A stretch of 64,000 nt of DNA from JBDHWI01 sp964590135 (GCA_964590135.1 CAZPVX010000004.1:62001-126000); one strand, 5' to 3'. Shown: positions 18,048 through 27,654, counted from the stretch's first letter. The notes: generated by a model from the sequence alone, not told the origin. Translations and numbers: made by a program.

Positions 18048-18657
18048 GCGCATCCAGCCGGCGGCGATATGCAGCTGTGGTGAAGTCGGTCACGGTCATC
18101 AGCAGCGCATCTTCGAGGTTGTCCTGATAGTAGCCTTTGCGCCGGCCCACTTCCTCGAAACCATATTTGATGTAGAGGTTCTGCGCCACAGTATTGCTGA
18201 CTCGCACTTCCAGCGTGACCAGCACAGCATCGCGTCGCTGCGCCTCGCGCATCAGGTTGATCAAAATGCGCTCGCCGATGCGCCGGCCGCGCCATGCGGT
18301 GTGTGTGGCAATCGTTGCGATGTGCGCCTCGTCGACATACATCCACATGCCGGCGAAGCCGACGATGGTGGCAGTTTGCATGACAGGCGGCGGGGCCGGC
18401 TTCAGCAACTGCGCCAGCCAGTTTCGACGCGCCGGCTGCGGCGCGCTTGCCAGCCGCGCCACCACAAAGTAGGCATTCTGGTTTTCGGTCAGCTCGTAGC
18501 GATACGCTTGTTCAGGCCACGGGCGGGGGAAAGCAGTTTTCTCAATCTCGATCACTGCTGCGATGTCGTCGAGCGTCATGCGCGACACGTCGACCTGCAA
18601 CGGAGCATCGGCCGTCGGGTGATCAAGGGACTGCAATGCAGATGAACTGCTCATCAA
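18019..18657 (-). CDS. rimI: Ribosomal-protein alanine N-acetyltransferase (RimI type)
   Basis: GNAT-fold acetyltransferase of 212 residues. RimI acetylates the N-terminal Ala of ribosomal protein S18; it is often next to tsaB, as here. Visible features: LDDIAAVIEIEKTAFPRPWPE at the start of the fold, VGFAGMWMYVDEAHIATIAT, the acetyl-CoA loop RGRRIGERIL, and EVRVSNTVAQNLYIKYGFEEVGRRKGYYQ near the C-terminus, with the RimI-type YY-D-ED-ALLM. A family insert of about 30 residues lies after VVARL. It overlaps the tsaB stop by 4 nt (ATGA), so translation is coupled. Confidence 0.9.
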   Translation of the reverse strand: MMSSSSALQSLDHPTADAPLQVDVSRMTLDDIAAVIEIEKTAFPRPWPEQAYRYELTENQNAYFVVARLASAPQPARRNWLAQLLKPAPPPVMQTATIVGFAGMWMYVDEAHIATIATHTAWRGRRIGERILINLMREAQRRDAVLVTLEVRVSNTVAQNLYIKYGFEEVGRRKGYYQDNLEDALLMTVTDFTTAAYRRRLDALEAALPHSL

Positions 18658-19337
18658 GATGCTTCAGCCGGATAGATGGCTGTAAGCGTGATTGCGCTGT
18701 CCACTTCGTTGCGCTGCCAGCGCGACCAGGCTAATTCTGCCAGAAAACCCGCGCGACGCAGATTGAGCGCCGCCGGCGCCATTTCTGCCTTGCCGTGCAG
18801 CAGTGCCGCCAAATCCGGCGCAACATCGCCGCACACGATCATCGGTGTGTCGATGGCAGCACTGAGGTCGGCAAAGTTTTGTATCCACCAATCGCCGGCC
18901 ACCGCCGGCTCACCTTCCTGCCATTCATAGCGGCACGCCGCAGCGCGGTTGCGGCCGGCTTCCACCAGCGCCAGCATCGGCGTGCGGTTCATCTGCATCG
19001 GTTGCTGATGGGCAATTACATCGAACGCAGTCACACCGATCAGCGGGATGCCCAGCGCGACAGCCATGCCCTTGGCAATGGCGAGGCCGCAGCGCACGCC
19101 GGTGAACGAGCCTGGGCCGATGGCGACGGCGATGGCGCCAATCTCCTGCGGGTTGATGCGGCAGGCAGTCATCAGGTCTTTGATGCGGCTGCTGACCAGC
19201 GCGGTCTCGTGACGCCGGCATTCCCACGTCATCTCCGCGCGCACTGCATGCGCATCTCGCAGCGCGATGCTGGCGCGGCTGGTGCAAGTGTCGATCGCCA
19301 GCAAGACAGAAGCGTTGGGGTCGGGAATCGAAGTCAT
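18654..19337 (-). CDS. tsaB: tRNA threonylcarbamoyladenosine protein TsaB
   Basis: Part of the TsaB-TsaD-TsaE machine that makes t6A37 on ANN-reading tRNAs; 227 residues of ASKHA fold. LLAIDTCTSRASIAL is the N-terminal phosphate-1-like motif, followed by AIAVAIGPGSFTGVRCGLAIAKG, the TsaB signature. TsaD (the catalytic partner) is not in the window. It follows tsaE after 89 nt and overlaps rimI by 4 nt. Confidence 0.93.
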   Translation of the reverse strand: MTSIPDPNASVLLAIDTCTSRASIALRDAHAVRAEMTWECRRHETALVSSRIKDLMTACRINPQEIGAIAVAIGPGSFTGVRCGLAIAKGMAVALGIPLIGVTAFDVIAHQQPMQMNRTPMLALVEAGRNRAAACRYEWQEGEPAVAGDWWIQNFADLSAAIDTPMIVCGDVAPDLAALLHGKAEMAPAALNLRRAGFLAELAWSRWQRNEVDSAITLTAIYPAEAS

Positions 19338-19426
19338 CAGTTTACAGCTTGCAGCTTTGCGTTTGTTGCTTTGACTTGCAGCGCATCGAATGCCTCATCT
19401 GCAACCCAAAATCGGATCGCAGCCGG

Positions 19427-19930
19427 CTAAACACCAAAGGCGCTCTTCCGAAAGGCCAGCAGCACCTGCCATGTCTGCGTGTCCTGGGTTGAAAGCGTGA
19501 GCAGGCGCTTCGTGTCATTCGTGATTGAAAGCTTCACATGAATCGCACTTTTCGGGATGGCGTTGGGCGCGCGTTCCGGCCATTCAATCAGCACGACTGC
19601 GCTCTCGTCATCCAGAATCTCATCCAGCCCCAGACTGGCAAGGTCGCTCTCCTGCTCAATGCGGTACAGATCGATGTGAAAAAGTGTCGCATCATCCTGC
19701 TCGCGGTGATGCTCCTGCACCAGCGTGAAGGTGGGGCTGCGCAACAATTGCGCGGCGCCCCAGCCGCGTCCGATGCCGCGCGCAATGCTGGTTTTGCCGG
19801 CGCCCAGCGGCCCGTGCAGCGCGACCACTGCGCGTTGTGGCAGCAACGCGCCGAGTCTCATACCCAGGCGCTGGGTCTGCTCTTCGCTGTGGCTGGCGCA
19901 TTCGAAGGAGAGTTGCTCAAGGAGGGCCAT
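19427..19930 (-). CDS. tsaE: tRNA threonylcarbamoyladenosine ATPase TsaE
   Basis: P-loop ATPase of 167 residues that regenerates the TsaBD complex in t6A synthesis. Walker A is GPLGAGKT at 40-47, then ARGIGRGW, SPTFTLVQEH (switch) and FHIDLYRIEQESDLASLGLDE, all TsaE hallmarks; IEWPERAPNAIP is the late conserved block. First gene of a tsaE-tsaB-rimI-udg group. A consensus TATAAT lies 12 nt before its ATG. Confidence 0.94.
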   Translation of the reverse strand: MALLEQLSFECASHSEEQTQRLGMRLGALLPQRAVVALHGPLGAGKTSIARGIGRGWGAAQLLRSPTFTLVQEHHREQDDATLFHIDLYRIEQESDLASLGLDEILDDESAVVLIEWPERAPNAIPKSAIHVKLSITNDTKRLLTLSTQDTQTWQVLLAFRKSAFGV

Positions 19931-19942
19931 GGCGTTTTCAGA

Positions 19943-19948
19943 ATTATA
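19943..19948 (-). promoter_or_regulatory. Putative -10 box of tsaE
   Basis: Consensus TATAAT on the minus strand, 12 nt before the ATG at 19930. No Shine-Dalgarno intervenes. A heptamer tract lies just upstream where the -35 would be. Confidence 0.5.
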
Positions 19949-19965
19949 GGGCGAAGCGCATTTCA

Positions 19966-19986
19966 GATTTACGATTTACGATTGGC
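19966..19986. repeat. Degenerate heptamer repeat (GATTNNN)x3
   Basis: GATTTAC, GATTTAC, GATTGGC in exact 7-nt register, between the divergent tsaE and PH-domain genes. Confidence 0.7.
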
Positions 19987-20064
19987 GTCAAGGCACAATC
20001 CAGAATTGCAAGGTCGGAAATCGCAAACCCGGCACTCCTGGAATTTCTCAAAAAGGAACATCTG

Positions 20065-20622
20065 ATGAACATAGAACAATATCGCGAGCGCGTATCGGCG
20101 CGCATCCGGCAGGCGGTGCAGCAGACCGGCATCGATGTGTCGACGCTGCCGGCAGACGCGCAGGATCGCCTCATCAACACCATCGCCGACAACATGCTGC
20201 TGGAGTTCGACAAGATGTTGAGCGAGGCAGAGCAGGCCGGCGCGCAGCCAGCCACCAGCGCGACGCCGGCACAAACCGAAGTCGATGACGCGGTCGAGCA
20301 GATCCTGTGGGAAGGGCGGCCATTCATGTCACTGGGCGAGCGCTACATGCTGACCAACGATCGCATTCGCATTTTCAACGGCCTGGTGGGGCGCAGCGTG
20401 GAGAATATCGAGTTGATCCGTTTGCAGGACATCGACTATCACCAGGGCGTCAGCGAGCGCATCTTTGGCATCGGCGACATCTACTTGCATAGCGTCGATG
20501 CGTCCGACCCCATCGCCACGCTGCGCAATGTGCATGACCCAGAAACGGTGACAACGGCTATTCGCAAGGCGTGGCTGGACGCGCGCAAGCGACGCGGCGT
20601 GGTGTTTCGCGATATCGTGTGA
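20065..20622 (+). CDS. Bacterial PH-like domain protein
   Basis: 185 residues. The N-terminal about 75 residues are helical and polar. From about residue 80 on there is a bPH2-type (YdbT/YvbH-like) fold: ILWEGRPFMSLGERYMLTNDRI, then the paired pattern IELIRLQDIDYHQGVSERIFGIGDIYLHS and DPIATLRNVHDPETVTTAI. No membrane helix is seen, unlike most bPH2 proteins. Function is unknown; such domains often act in membrane or protein scaffolding. AAGGA lies 7 nt before the ATG. The open frame extends upstream but is heptamer-repeat derived. Confidence 0.8.
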   Translation: MNIEQYRERVSARIRQAVQQTGIDVSTLPADAQDRLINTIADNMLLEFDKMLSEAEQAGAQPATSATPAQTEVDDAVEQILWEGRPFMSLGERYMLTNDRIRIFNGLVGRSVENIELIRLQDIDYHQGVSERIFGIGDIYLHSVDASDPIATLRNVHDPETVTTAIRKAWLDARKRRGVVFRDIV

Positions 20623-20631
20623 TTTCGGGTG

Positions 20632-21224
20632 ATGCAGCTTTCCATCTCCGCCATCCCGTACACATTGGTGTGGCAGACGCCGGCGCTCGACGCACAATTC
20701 AGCGACGACAAACTGTCCATCACCGCCGGCCCCAGGACCGACCTGTTCAACGACCCGCGCGGCCTGCTCACCATCGCCAACACGCCGCGCTTGATGTTCA
20801 GACCCGAAGGCGACTTCATGCTCAGCGCAAAGGTGACGGTGCCGTTTGCCTCGACCTACGACGCCGGCGTGCTGGTCGCCTTCGTCGATGCTGCGCACTG
20901 GGCAAGCTGTGCTTTGAATTCTCGCCGCAGGGACAGCCGATGATCGTGTCGGTGGTGAACAAAGGCGATTCGGACGACTGCAACTCGGTCGTCATCGCCG
21001 GCAACACTGTGCATCTGCGGCTGGCAAGAATCGGACGCGCTTTTGCCTTTCACTACTCCATCGACGGACGCTTCTGGCATTTCACGCGCTACTTCAACCT
21101 GGGTGTCGAGGGCGCAGCCATTGGCTTCTCATCGCAATCGCCCACTGGCTCAGGTTGCGCATCAGTCTTTGAGGACATACGCTTTGAAGCGCGCACGCCG
21201 GCAGACATTCGCTCTGGCGAGTAA
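20632..21224 (+). pseudogene. DUF1349-like beta-sandwich protein, frameshifted
   Basis: A concanavalin-like DUF1349 protein of about 197 residues when repaired. Frame 1 gives ISAIPYTLVWQTPALDAQFS to VAFVDAAHWA; the continuation KLCFEFSPQG, VVNKGDSDDCNSV, RLARIGRAFAFHYSIDG, FWHFTRYF and IGFSSQSPTG is in the next frame. One base is missing near 20901 (in ACTGGGCAAGCTGTG). It could be an assembly error or true decay. These proteins bind or act on carbohydrates in some cases, but the role is unknown. It begins 10 nt after the PH-domain gene, so the two may be co-transcribed. Confidence 0.75.
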
Positions 21225-21238
21225 ATTTGTTTAATCCA

Positions 21239-21637
21239 ATGAACAGAAGGCGAATATGTCTCTTGCTATTGATGGCGTTGCTGGTCGCATGCCAGTCGGC
21301 AGATGACGCGCGCGCGCAATTTTGCAGCAGCCTGCGCGGCCTGGAGCCGACTGTGGCGCAGTTGGTTGAAGGCAAGGACCTTGCCACCGCCGGCCAACTC
21401 AAGCAATCGCTGGCGCTCTTTCGCGACGCGTTAAGCGCGATCGTGGGTCAGGCGTCGCAAATCCCTAGCCTCAATCTCGACAATCTCATCCAGTCACTCG
21501 ATGCATACGAGACGCGGGTGAAGGCGTTGTCCGATAACACTCCCATCCAGCAGGCGCTGGCGGATGCGCATGAAACCGCCGGTAAATTCAAGAGCGAATT
21601 CGATGCGCTGACCAGCGCAGTGTGCACCAGCAGGTGA
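21239..21637 (+). CDS. Small hypothetical lipoprotein
   Basis: 132 residues. A signal peptide with lipobox (ICLLLLMALLVAC, Cys at residue 18) predicts a membrane-anchored exported protein. The mature part is helical, with three further Cys-free amphipathic stretches and one Cys near each end (FCSSLRG and AVCTSR) that could form a disulfide. Weakly recalls small helical periplasmic proteins, but I recognise no family. Start chosen at the second in-frame ATG because it gives a proper signal peptide. Confidence 0.7.
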   Translation: MNRRRICLLLLMALLVACQSADDARAQFCSSLRGLEPTVAQLVEGKDLATAGQLKQSLALFRDALSAIVGQASQIPSLNLDNLIQSLDAYETRVKALSDNTPIQQALADAHETAGKFKSEFDALTSAVCTSR

Positions 21638-21803
21638 GCGCAATCAGGCAATTCGTCTGCATTCCGTCGAGTTGTCGCATACCGGCGTGCGACAATATTG
21701 TTGCACCTCAATGGTTACCCAAAATCGTTCAAGGTTGATGGACGACGCATCGCCGGCTGGAACATGGCAGCCTGATCGCGCGTCCATATCGGAGGAGAAG
21801 CAC

Positions 21804-24800
21804 ATGACAAAATCACTGCCGAAAACAATAGCAGCCACCACGTTAGCAGTAGCCATCGCGCTTTCATCGCTAGCCACTTCATACGCAGCCGCGGCGCCGC
21901 TCACCAACGAGCAACTAGCCAACGCAACATATCTCATTCCCAATTCGCCCGCCGGCTCGGTTCAACTGCAAGACGGCAAGTTCTCTGATGCGGCAAATCA
22001 CTTCAGCGTCGATCTTGCGCCGCCACAGGACAAGGGCGATCTAAATGGAGACGGCGCAGAGGATGCTGCGGTGCATCTAGTCGCCAGCACAGGCGCGAGC
22101 GGTGTGTTCTCGTATCTGGCGGCGGTGCTGAACGACAATGGCGCGGCCAAACCCTTGCCGGCGGTCTTCCTCGGCGACCGCATCGCTGTGCGCTCCATTC
22201 GCATCGCGCGCAATGGCGAGATCAGCGTGCTGTTGCTGGAGCGGCGTTTCGATCAGCCCATGTCGGCGCGCCCCACCATCCCGGTGCTGCGGCGCTTCAA
22301 GGTGAATGGCGACGCGCTCATCGCCAGCAGTCCGCTCAGCGCGGCAGAGCTGAACTACGCCACCTATCCACTTGAGCTGGCCCAAGGCGGGCAAGCATCC
22401 TTTACACGCGGGCAGCACGAAGACCGCGAGGCGCAGTTCAAGGCCATCATCGCGCCATACCCGCGCGCGACTGGCGACTTGAACGGTGATGGTTCACCCG
22501 ATACGGCAGTGACGATCATCGTGAACAGCGGCGGCAGCGGCATCTTCACCTACGTTGCAGCGGTGATCAACAACGGCGGCATCGCCCAGCCGGTGGACTC
22601 CGTCCTCATCGGCGACCGCGTCAAAGTGAGCGAGATGGTCATTGCCGACGGCGCGCTGATGGTGAATTACCTCGACCGCAAAGCAGAAGAGCCGATGTCG
22701 GCCAAGCCAACCGTGCCGATGACGCGGGTGTTTACGCTGCAAAACGGCAAACTGACGGACACCGGCGACGCGGCGCAACCTTTGCCGCCCATGCTGCCTG
22801 GGTCCATCCAATCGGTTGAATTCACCTGTGCCGACGATGTGACATTCACCGTGGTGTTCGCCGGCGAGGTGGCCACGGTCACTTTCAATGGCCAGACACA
22901 AGAGTTGAAGCAGCATCCCAGCGGCTCAGGCTTCATCTATGCCAATGAAAATTGGCAACTGCAAGGCAAGGGCGAAGAGGCTACGCTGACCGACCTGAAG
23001 GCGAATGCAGTCGTGGCAAATGACTGCCAGGGCAAGGCGTATGAGCCAATCACGCCTGCGCAGGCGCCCACTGCCGCGCCGGCTTTCAGCGGCAAGCTGA
23101 CGGGAGAGGTGTATTACCTGCAATTCATCCCGCTGCCTGAAGACGCCGTGGTAACCGTGCGGCTGCGCCAGGTGCTGCCCGATGTCGCGCCGGCCATCGC
23201 CAAGCAAATTATCGAGACGAAAGGCAAGCAACAACCGTTCTCCTTCGAGCTGACCTATGATCCAGCAACGATCGACCCCGAAGGCGTTTACCTCGTCGAA
23301 GCGATCATCACTGAAAAAGGCAAGGTGCGCTGGGCACAGGTGGAGCAGAACTACGTGCTGACCCATGGCACGCCGGTGGATGGCGTGCGCGTGCGCGTGT
23401 CACAAGTCGCCTCGGTGGGGCAATCCGATGCGCAGCCGGCGACAGCGGCCGATGTGGTGGCCGCGCTCAGCAGCGATCCGCGCTTCAGCACACTGGTCTC
23501 ATTGGTGAGCGAAGCCGGCCTCGTCGACATGCTGACCGGATTGAAGGACAGCACTGTGTTTGCGCCGACAAATGACGCTTTTGCCAGCCTGCCCGCCGGC
23601 GCGATGGACGAGTTAAAGACCAACCGCTCGATGCTCACCGGCATCCTGTCCTACCACGTCTCGCCAGAGAAGATCGACGCGAAGGCGCTGGCCGGCAAGA
23701 CTGAAATACCGACGCTGTTGCAAGATCTGGCTATCCGCGTAAAGAGCGCCGGCGGCAAAGTGTTGCTGAATGATTCGACTGAGGTGGTGCAAGCCGACAT
23801 CCCTGCTGGCAGCAATCTCATCCATGCTGTGTCGGGCGTGCTGACGCCGTTCGAAACGTTTGGCATGGCCGGCCCTGAGGAGACGCTGGTCAAGGCGGAA
23901 TTCATCTGCACGGATGACGCAACCATGAGCGTCGTGTTCGACAATGGCAACCACACCGCCACCGTGACGTTCGACGGCAAGACAGTGACGTTGCCGCAGC
24001 AGGAAAGCGGATCGGGCATTCGCTACGCCAATGACGAATATGAATTTCGCGGCAAGGGCGACGATGCCACGTTGACCGAAGTGAAGTCCGGCAATGTGAT
24101 TTTGGCCGATTGCCAGGCGCAGAAGCCGGCGGAGACAACCACACCCATGACCGACACAGCGCCGGCGCTCAGCGGCGTGCTGACCGGCACCGTGACTTAC
24201 CTTGAGCGCGTCGCGCTGACGCCCGAGGCAGTGATCGAGGTGACGCTGCAGGATGTCTCGCGCGCCGATGCAGCCGCGACCATCCTCGCCACGCAGACAA
24301 TCACTGCCGATGGCAAGCAGGTGCCAATTCCATTCGAGTTGAAGTACGACCCGGCTGCCATCCAGCCGCAGAACAGCTACGCCGTGCGCGCGCGCATCCT
24401 TGAGAATGGCGAACTGCGCTTCACCAGCACGACGACCTACCCCGTCTTGACGCGCGGCGCGCCGGCAACCGGCGTGGAGATCCTGGTGCAGACAGTGGTG
24501 AGTCCGGCGCAGAAGCCTGCAGCGCCGGCGCTCAGCGGCGTGCGGACTGGCACTGTGAGCTACTTGCGGCGCATCGCCCTGCCGCCTAATGCCGTGGTCG
24601 AGGTGATACTTGCCGATGTGTCGAAGATGGATGTGGCGGCAACGGTGATCGCCTCGCAGACCATCGCGACAAATGGCAAGCAGGTGCCGATCCCGTTTGA
24701 GTTGAAGTATGACCCGGCTGTCATCAACCCGGTGATGACCTATGCTGAGCGCGCGCATTCTGGTGAATGGCAAGCTGCGCTTCATCAGCACGCAGCACCA

Positions 24801-24865
24801 CGCAGCGCTCACACGCGGCGCGCCGCTGACCGGCATCAACATCATCGTGCAGCCAGTGCAGTAAC
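21804..24865 (+). CDS. Exported composite protein: FAS1, MliC and YbaY-like domains
   Basis: About 1,020 residues after a signal peptide (TLAVAIALSSLATSYAAAAP). Order: two copies of a repeat with GDLNGDGAEDAAV / GDLNGDGSPDTAV and a GVFSYLAAVLNDNG-type strand (about residues 35-310); an MliC-like domain, the c-type lysozyme inhibitor fold (about 335-410, SGSGFIYAN, LQGKGEEATL); a YbaY-like domain (about 430-535); a fasciclin FAS1 domain (about 545-690, STVFAPTNDAFASLP, HAVSGVL); a second MliC-like domain (about 698-770, SGSGIRYAN); and two more YbaY-like domains (about 790-895 and 910 on, PIPFELKYDPA). GGAGGAG precedes the ATG. Near 24750 the frame slips by one base; the true frame resumes at ILVNGKLRF and stops at 24865, while the unshifted frame runs to 24929. 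Probably a surface or periplasmic protein; exact role unknown. Confidence 0.82.
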
Positions 24866-24911
24866 GACCGCTCTGGCATGGCGCGCAAGTGATGGAGCTT
24901 GTGCAATATCA

Positions 24912-24940
24912 AAAACCCGGCTGCGTTGAGGCCGGGTTTT
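24912..24940 (+). terminator. Rho-independent terminator
   Basis: Stem AAAACCCGGC / GCCGGGTTTT with a 9-nt loop, 47 nt after the stop of the FAS1/MliC protein, with the T-run built into the right arm. It insulates the downstream mscS. Confidence 0.85.
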
Positions 24941-24950
24941 GCATCTTCGT

Positions 24951-24956
24951 TACAAT
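24951..24956 (+). promoter_or_regulatory. Putative -10 box of mscS
   Basis: TACAAT 8 nt before the ATG at 24965, right after the terminator; no Shine-Dalgarno. Confidence 0.45.
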
Positions 24957-24964
24957 CATCGGCG

Positions 24965-25810
24965 ATGACATCACCGCACGAGCAACTTCAACAGTTTCTC
25001 GCCGAATTGCCCGCCCGCGCGCTGGCATTCGTGATCCAGCTTGCGATTGCAGCAGCGCTGTTCTGGATCATCCTGCAAGTCACACGCGTGCTGCAGCGCA
25101 TGGCGCATGATGTGTTGAAGCGCACGCGCCCCGATGAGTGCGAGGTGCTGAACAAAGCGATCGGACGCATCATCTACATCGCCGGCGTCGTGCTGGCGGC
25201 CTTTACTGCGCTGGCCGTGCTGGGCATCAACGTCACAACGCTGCTCGCCAGCCTCGGCATCACCTCGCTCGTGCTGGGCTTTGCGCTCAAGGACACCATC
25301 GAGCAGGCCATCTCTGGCACGCTGCTGCTTTTTCAGCGCCCGTTCAATGTGGGCGATGTGATTGAGATCGACACGGTTGAAGGCGTGGTGACGGATGTCG
25401 GCATTCGCACCACCGACGTGCGCACCTTCGACGGCGTGCATGTGCTGATCCCCAACAACCGCGTCTTCCAATCGGTCATCCGCAACAAGACCCGCTATGT
25501 CGCGCGGCGATTTGAAGTCACGCTGAACATCGGCGCGAATAACGACCTGGCCGGCGCGCACGCTGCCATGCTGGAAGCAGTGAAGAGTGTGCCAGGCGTG
25601 TTGGGCGAGCCGGCGCCAATGGTGGCGTTCGAGAACTTCACCGACAGCGCGGTGCGCACGGCCACGCGCTACTGGGTCGACACGACAAGTACCGACCCAG
25701 TAGCCACGCGCAACGCCGTCACCGGCGCCATCACAGCGACGCTCGCAAGCGCCGGCATTGCCAGCGCGTATCTGGCGCCCAGGCCGACTGATCCATCTTT
25801 GCCCGGTTGA
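24965..25810 (+). CDS. Small-conductance mechanosensitive channel, MscS family
   Basis: 281 residues, three membrane helices (about 18-40, 62-85, 90-112) and a cytoplasmic beta domain: the minimal MscS plan. The pore helix and following turn are seen as LLASLGITSLVLGFALKDTIEQ, then SGTLLLFQRPFNVGDVIEID and VVTDVGIRTTDVRTFDGVHV with LIPNNRVF, all conserved in MscS. It releases solutes on hypo-osmotic shock. The ATG at 24965 is chosen because an upstream frame would run through the terminator hairpin. Converges on pyrG, 36 nt away. Confidence 0.93.
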   Translation: MTSPHEQLQQFLAELPARALAFVIQLAIAAALFWIILQVTRVLQRMAHDVLKRTRPDECEVLNKAIGRIIYIAGVVLAAFTALAVLGINVTTLLASLGITSLVLGFALKDTIEQAISGTLLLFQRPFNVGDVIEIDTVEGVVTDVGIRTTDVRTFDGVHVLIPNNRVFQSVIRNKTRYVARRFEVTLNIGANNDLAGAHAAMLEAVKSVPGVLGEPAPMVAFENFTDSAVRTATRYWVDTTSTDPVATRNAVTGAITATLASAGIASAYLAPRPTDPSLPG

Positions 25811-25846
25811 TCGATGCGACCAGCCAGCGTCACATGTGCGTCTACG

Positions 25847-27541
25847 CTAGGCGGCTTGCGTCTCGCCGGCCTCACGCGTCACCAGCGGTCGGATAAGCGG
25901 CGCGCCCGCGTCGTAGTTGATCGCCGCCTCGATGAACGCCTTGAAAAGCGGGTGCGGGCGGTTGGGCCGGCTCTTGAACTCCGGGTGAAACTGGCTGCCC
26001 AGCATGTAGGGGTGATCGCGCAGTTCGCAAATTTCCACCAGCCGGTCATCCGGCGAAAGACCGCTGAAGATCAGGCCGGCCTCGCCAAGCGACTTGCGGA
26101 ATTCATTGTTGAACTCGAAGCGATGGCGATGGCGCTCCTGCACAGTCACCTCGCCGACGCCATTTTCACTAGTCTTGTGCATGGCAGACACATAGGCGCG
26201 ATGCGCGCGCGTCGCCGGCGTCAACTTGCACGGGTAGACGCCCAATCGCATCGTGCCGCCCATATCTGAAATGTCGCGCTGGTTGGGCATCAGGTCGATG
26301 ACCGGATACGGCGTGGAGTGGTTGAATTCGGTGCTGTTTGGCTCGCGGCTGTTCAACGTGTGCCGCGCAAATTCAATCGCCATCACCTGCATGCCCAGAC
26401 ACAGACCGAGATACGGCACGCTGTTTTCGCGGGCATAGCGCGCCGCCATGATCTTGCTTTCGATGCTGCGCTCACCAAAACCACCCGGCACGACGATGCC
26501 GGCCACCTTTTCGAGCAAGTCCATCTTTTCGCCGCGCTCAAGGTCCTCGCTGTTGATCCAGGTGATCTTCACATCGCGGCCGCTGGTGACGCCGGCGTGA
26601 TGCAACGATTCACGCACGCTCATGTAGGCATCATGCAGTTCAACATACTTGCCGACGATGGCAACATGCAACGGCAGCTTGGCGCGGCGCACTTCAGCGC
26701 ACATGCTGCGCCATGCGCTCAGGTCCGCGCTGGGGCATTTCAGGTTCAGTCGCTCGCACAGAAAATCGCCAAAGCTGGCGTCCTCCAGCATCAGCGGCAC
26801 TTCATAGAGGAAGCTCGTCGTCACCATCGGCAGCACCGCGCGGCGTTCCACATCGCAAAATAGCGCGATCTTTTCGATCAAATCCTCATCGACAGGCTCA
26901 TCGCTGCGAGCGATGATGGCATCGGGTAGGATGCCGGCGCCGCGCAGGTCGCGCACGCTGTGCTGCGTTGGCTTGGTCTTCAGCTCATTGGTCGCGCCAA
27001 CCTTGGGCAAAAAGGCGACATGCACGTAGAACGTGTTTTCGCGGCCCACATCGCGGCGCATCTGGCGAATGGCCTCGATGAACGGCATGGCTTCAATGTC
27101 GCCGACGGTGCCGCCAACCTCCACGATCACCACGTCGGCGGCGCTGCTCTTGGCAACCAGACTGATGCGGCGCTTGATCTCATTGGTGACGTGCGGCACC
27201 ACCTGGATGGTCTTGCCAAGATAATCACCGCGCCGCTCCTTCAAGATCACCTCGTTGTAGACCTGGCCGGTGGTGGTGTTGCAGTCCTTGTTCAGGTTCT
27301 CATCGATGAAGCGCTCATAATGACCGAGATCCAGATCGGTCTCTGCGCCATCCTCGGTGACGAACACCTCGCCGTGCTGATATGGCGACATGGTGCCGGG
27401 ATCAACGTTGAGATACGGGTCGAGTTTTTGAATGGAGACGCGCATCCCGCGCGCCTTTAGCACGCGGCCAATCGCGGCGGCGGTGACGCCTTTGCCCACA
27501 GAACTGACCACCCCGCCGGTGCAGAAAATGTACTTCGGCAT
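25847..27541 (-). CDS. pyrG: CTP synthase
   Basis: Makes CTP from UTP, ATP and glutamine; 564 residues, usual length. The N-terminal synthetase domain starts with PKYIFCTGGVVSSVGKG and holds YLNVDPGTMSPYQHGEVFV and the substrate loop with VGGTVGDIE. The C-terminal class-I glutaminase domain has the nucleophile Cys in GLCLGMQ (near residue 381) and the late His-Glu dyad in SQFHPEFKSRP. GGAGG lies 5 nt before the ATG, so this gene uses a strong ribosome binding site. An upstream in-frame start at 27565 is rejected for that reason. Confidence 0.96.
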   Translation of the reverse strand: MPKYIFCTGGVVSSVGKGVTAAAIGRVLKARGMRVSIQKLDPYLNVDPGTMSPYQHGEVFVTEDGAETDLDLGHYERFIDENLNKDCNTTTGQVYNEVILKERRGDYLGKTIQVVPHVTNEIKRRISLVAKSSAADVVIVEVGGTVGDIEAMPFIEAIRQMRRDVGRENTFYVHVAFLPKVGATNELKTKPTQHSVRDLRGAGILPDAIIARSDEPVDEDLIEKIALFCDVERRAVLPMVTTSFLYEVPLMLEDASFGDFLCERLNLKCPSADLSAWRSMCAEVRRAKLPLHVAIVGKYVELHDAYMSVRESLHHAGVTSGRDVKITWINSEDLERGEKMDLLEKVAGIVVPGGFGERSIESKIMAARYARENSVPYLGLCLGMQVMAIEFARHTLNSREPNSTEFNHSTPYPVIDLMPNQRDISDMGGTMRLGVYPCKLTPATRAHRAYVSAMHKTSENGVGEVTVQERHRHRFEFNNEFRKSLGEAGLIFSGLSPDDRLVEICELRDHPYMLGSQFHPEFKSRPNRPHPLFKAFIEAAINYDAGAPLIRPLVTREAGETQAA

Positions 27542-27620
27542 GAAACCTCCCAGACAGCCGGCCACGAACGCCGGCTATGGCTGCAATGCGTGTCCGCTCA
27601 TCCGCGTCCAGCGAATCAAA

Positions 27621-27654
27621 CAAAAAAGTAGGGAGCATCGGTCATGCTCCCTAC
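27621..27654 (-). terminator. Rho-independent terminator after the aldehyde dehydrogenase gene
   Basis: Stem GTAGGGAGCAT / ATGCTCCCTAC with a 5-nt loop, followed on the minus strand by a run of six T. It separates the upstream dehydrogenase from pyrG. The rest of 27542-27778 shows no gene. Confidence 0.85.

Noticed and set aside
19338..19426. Possible tRNA between tsaE and tsaB
   Set aside because: No cloverleaf or TTCGANTC-type T arm found by eye.
23613..24845. 410-residue minus-strand frame over the FAS1/MliC gene
   Set aside because: Follows the internal domain duplications of the plus-strand gene in antisense; no motifs of its own.
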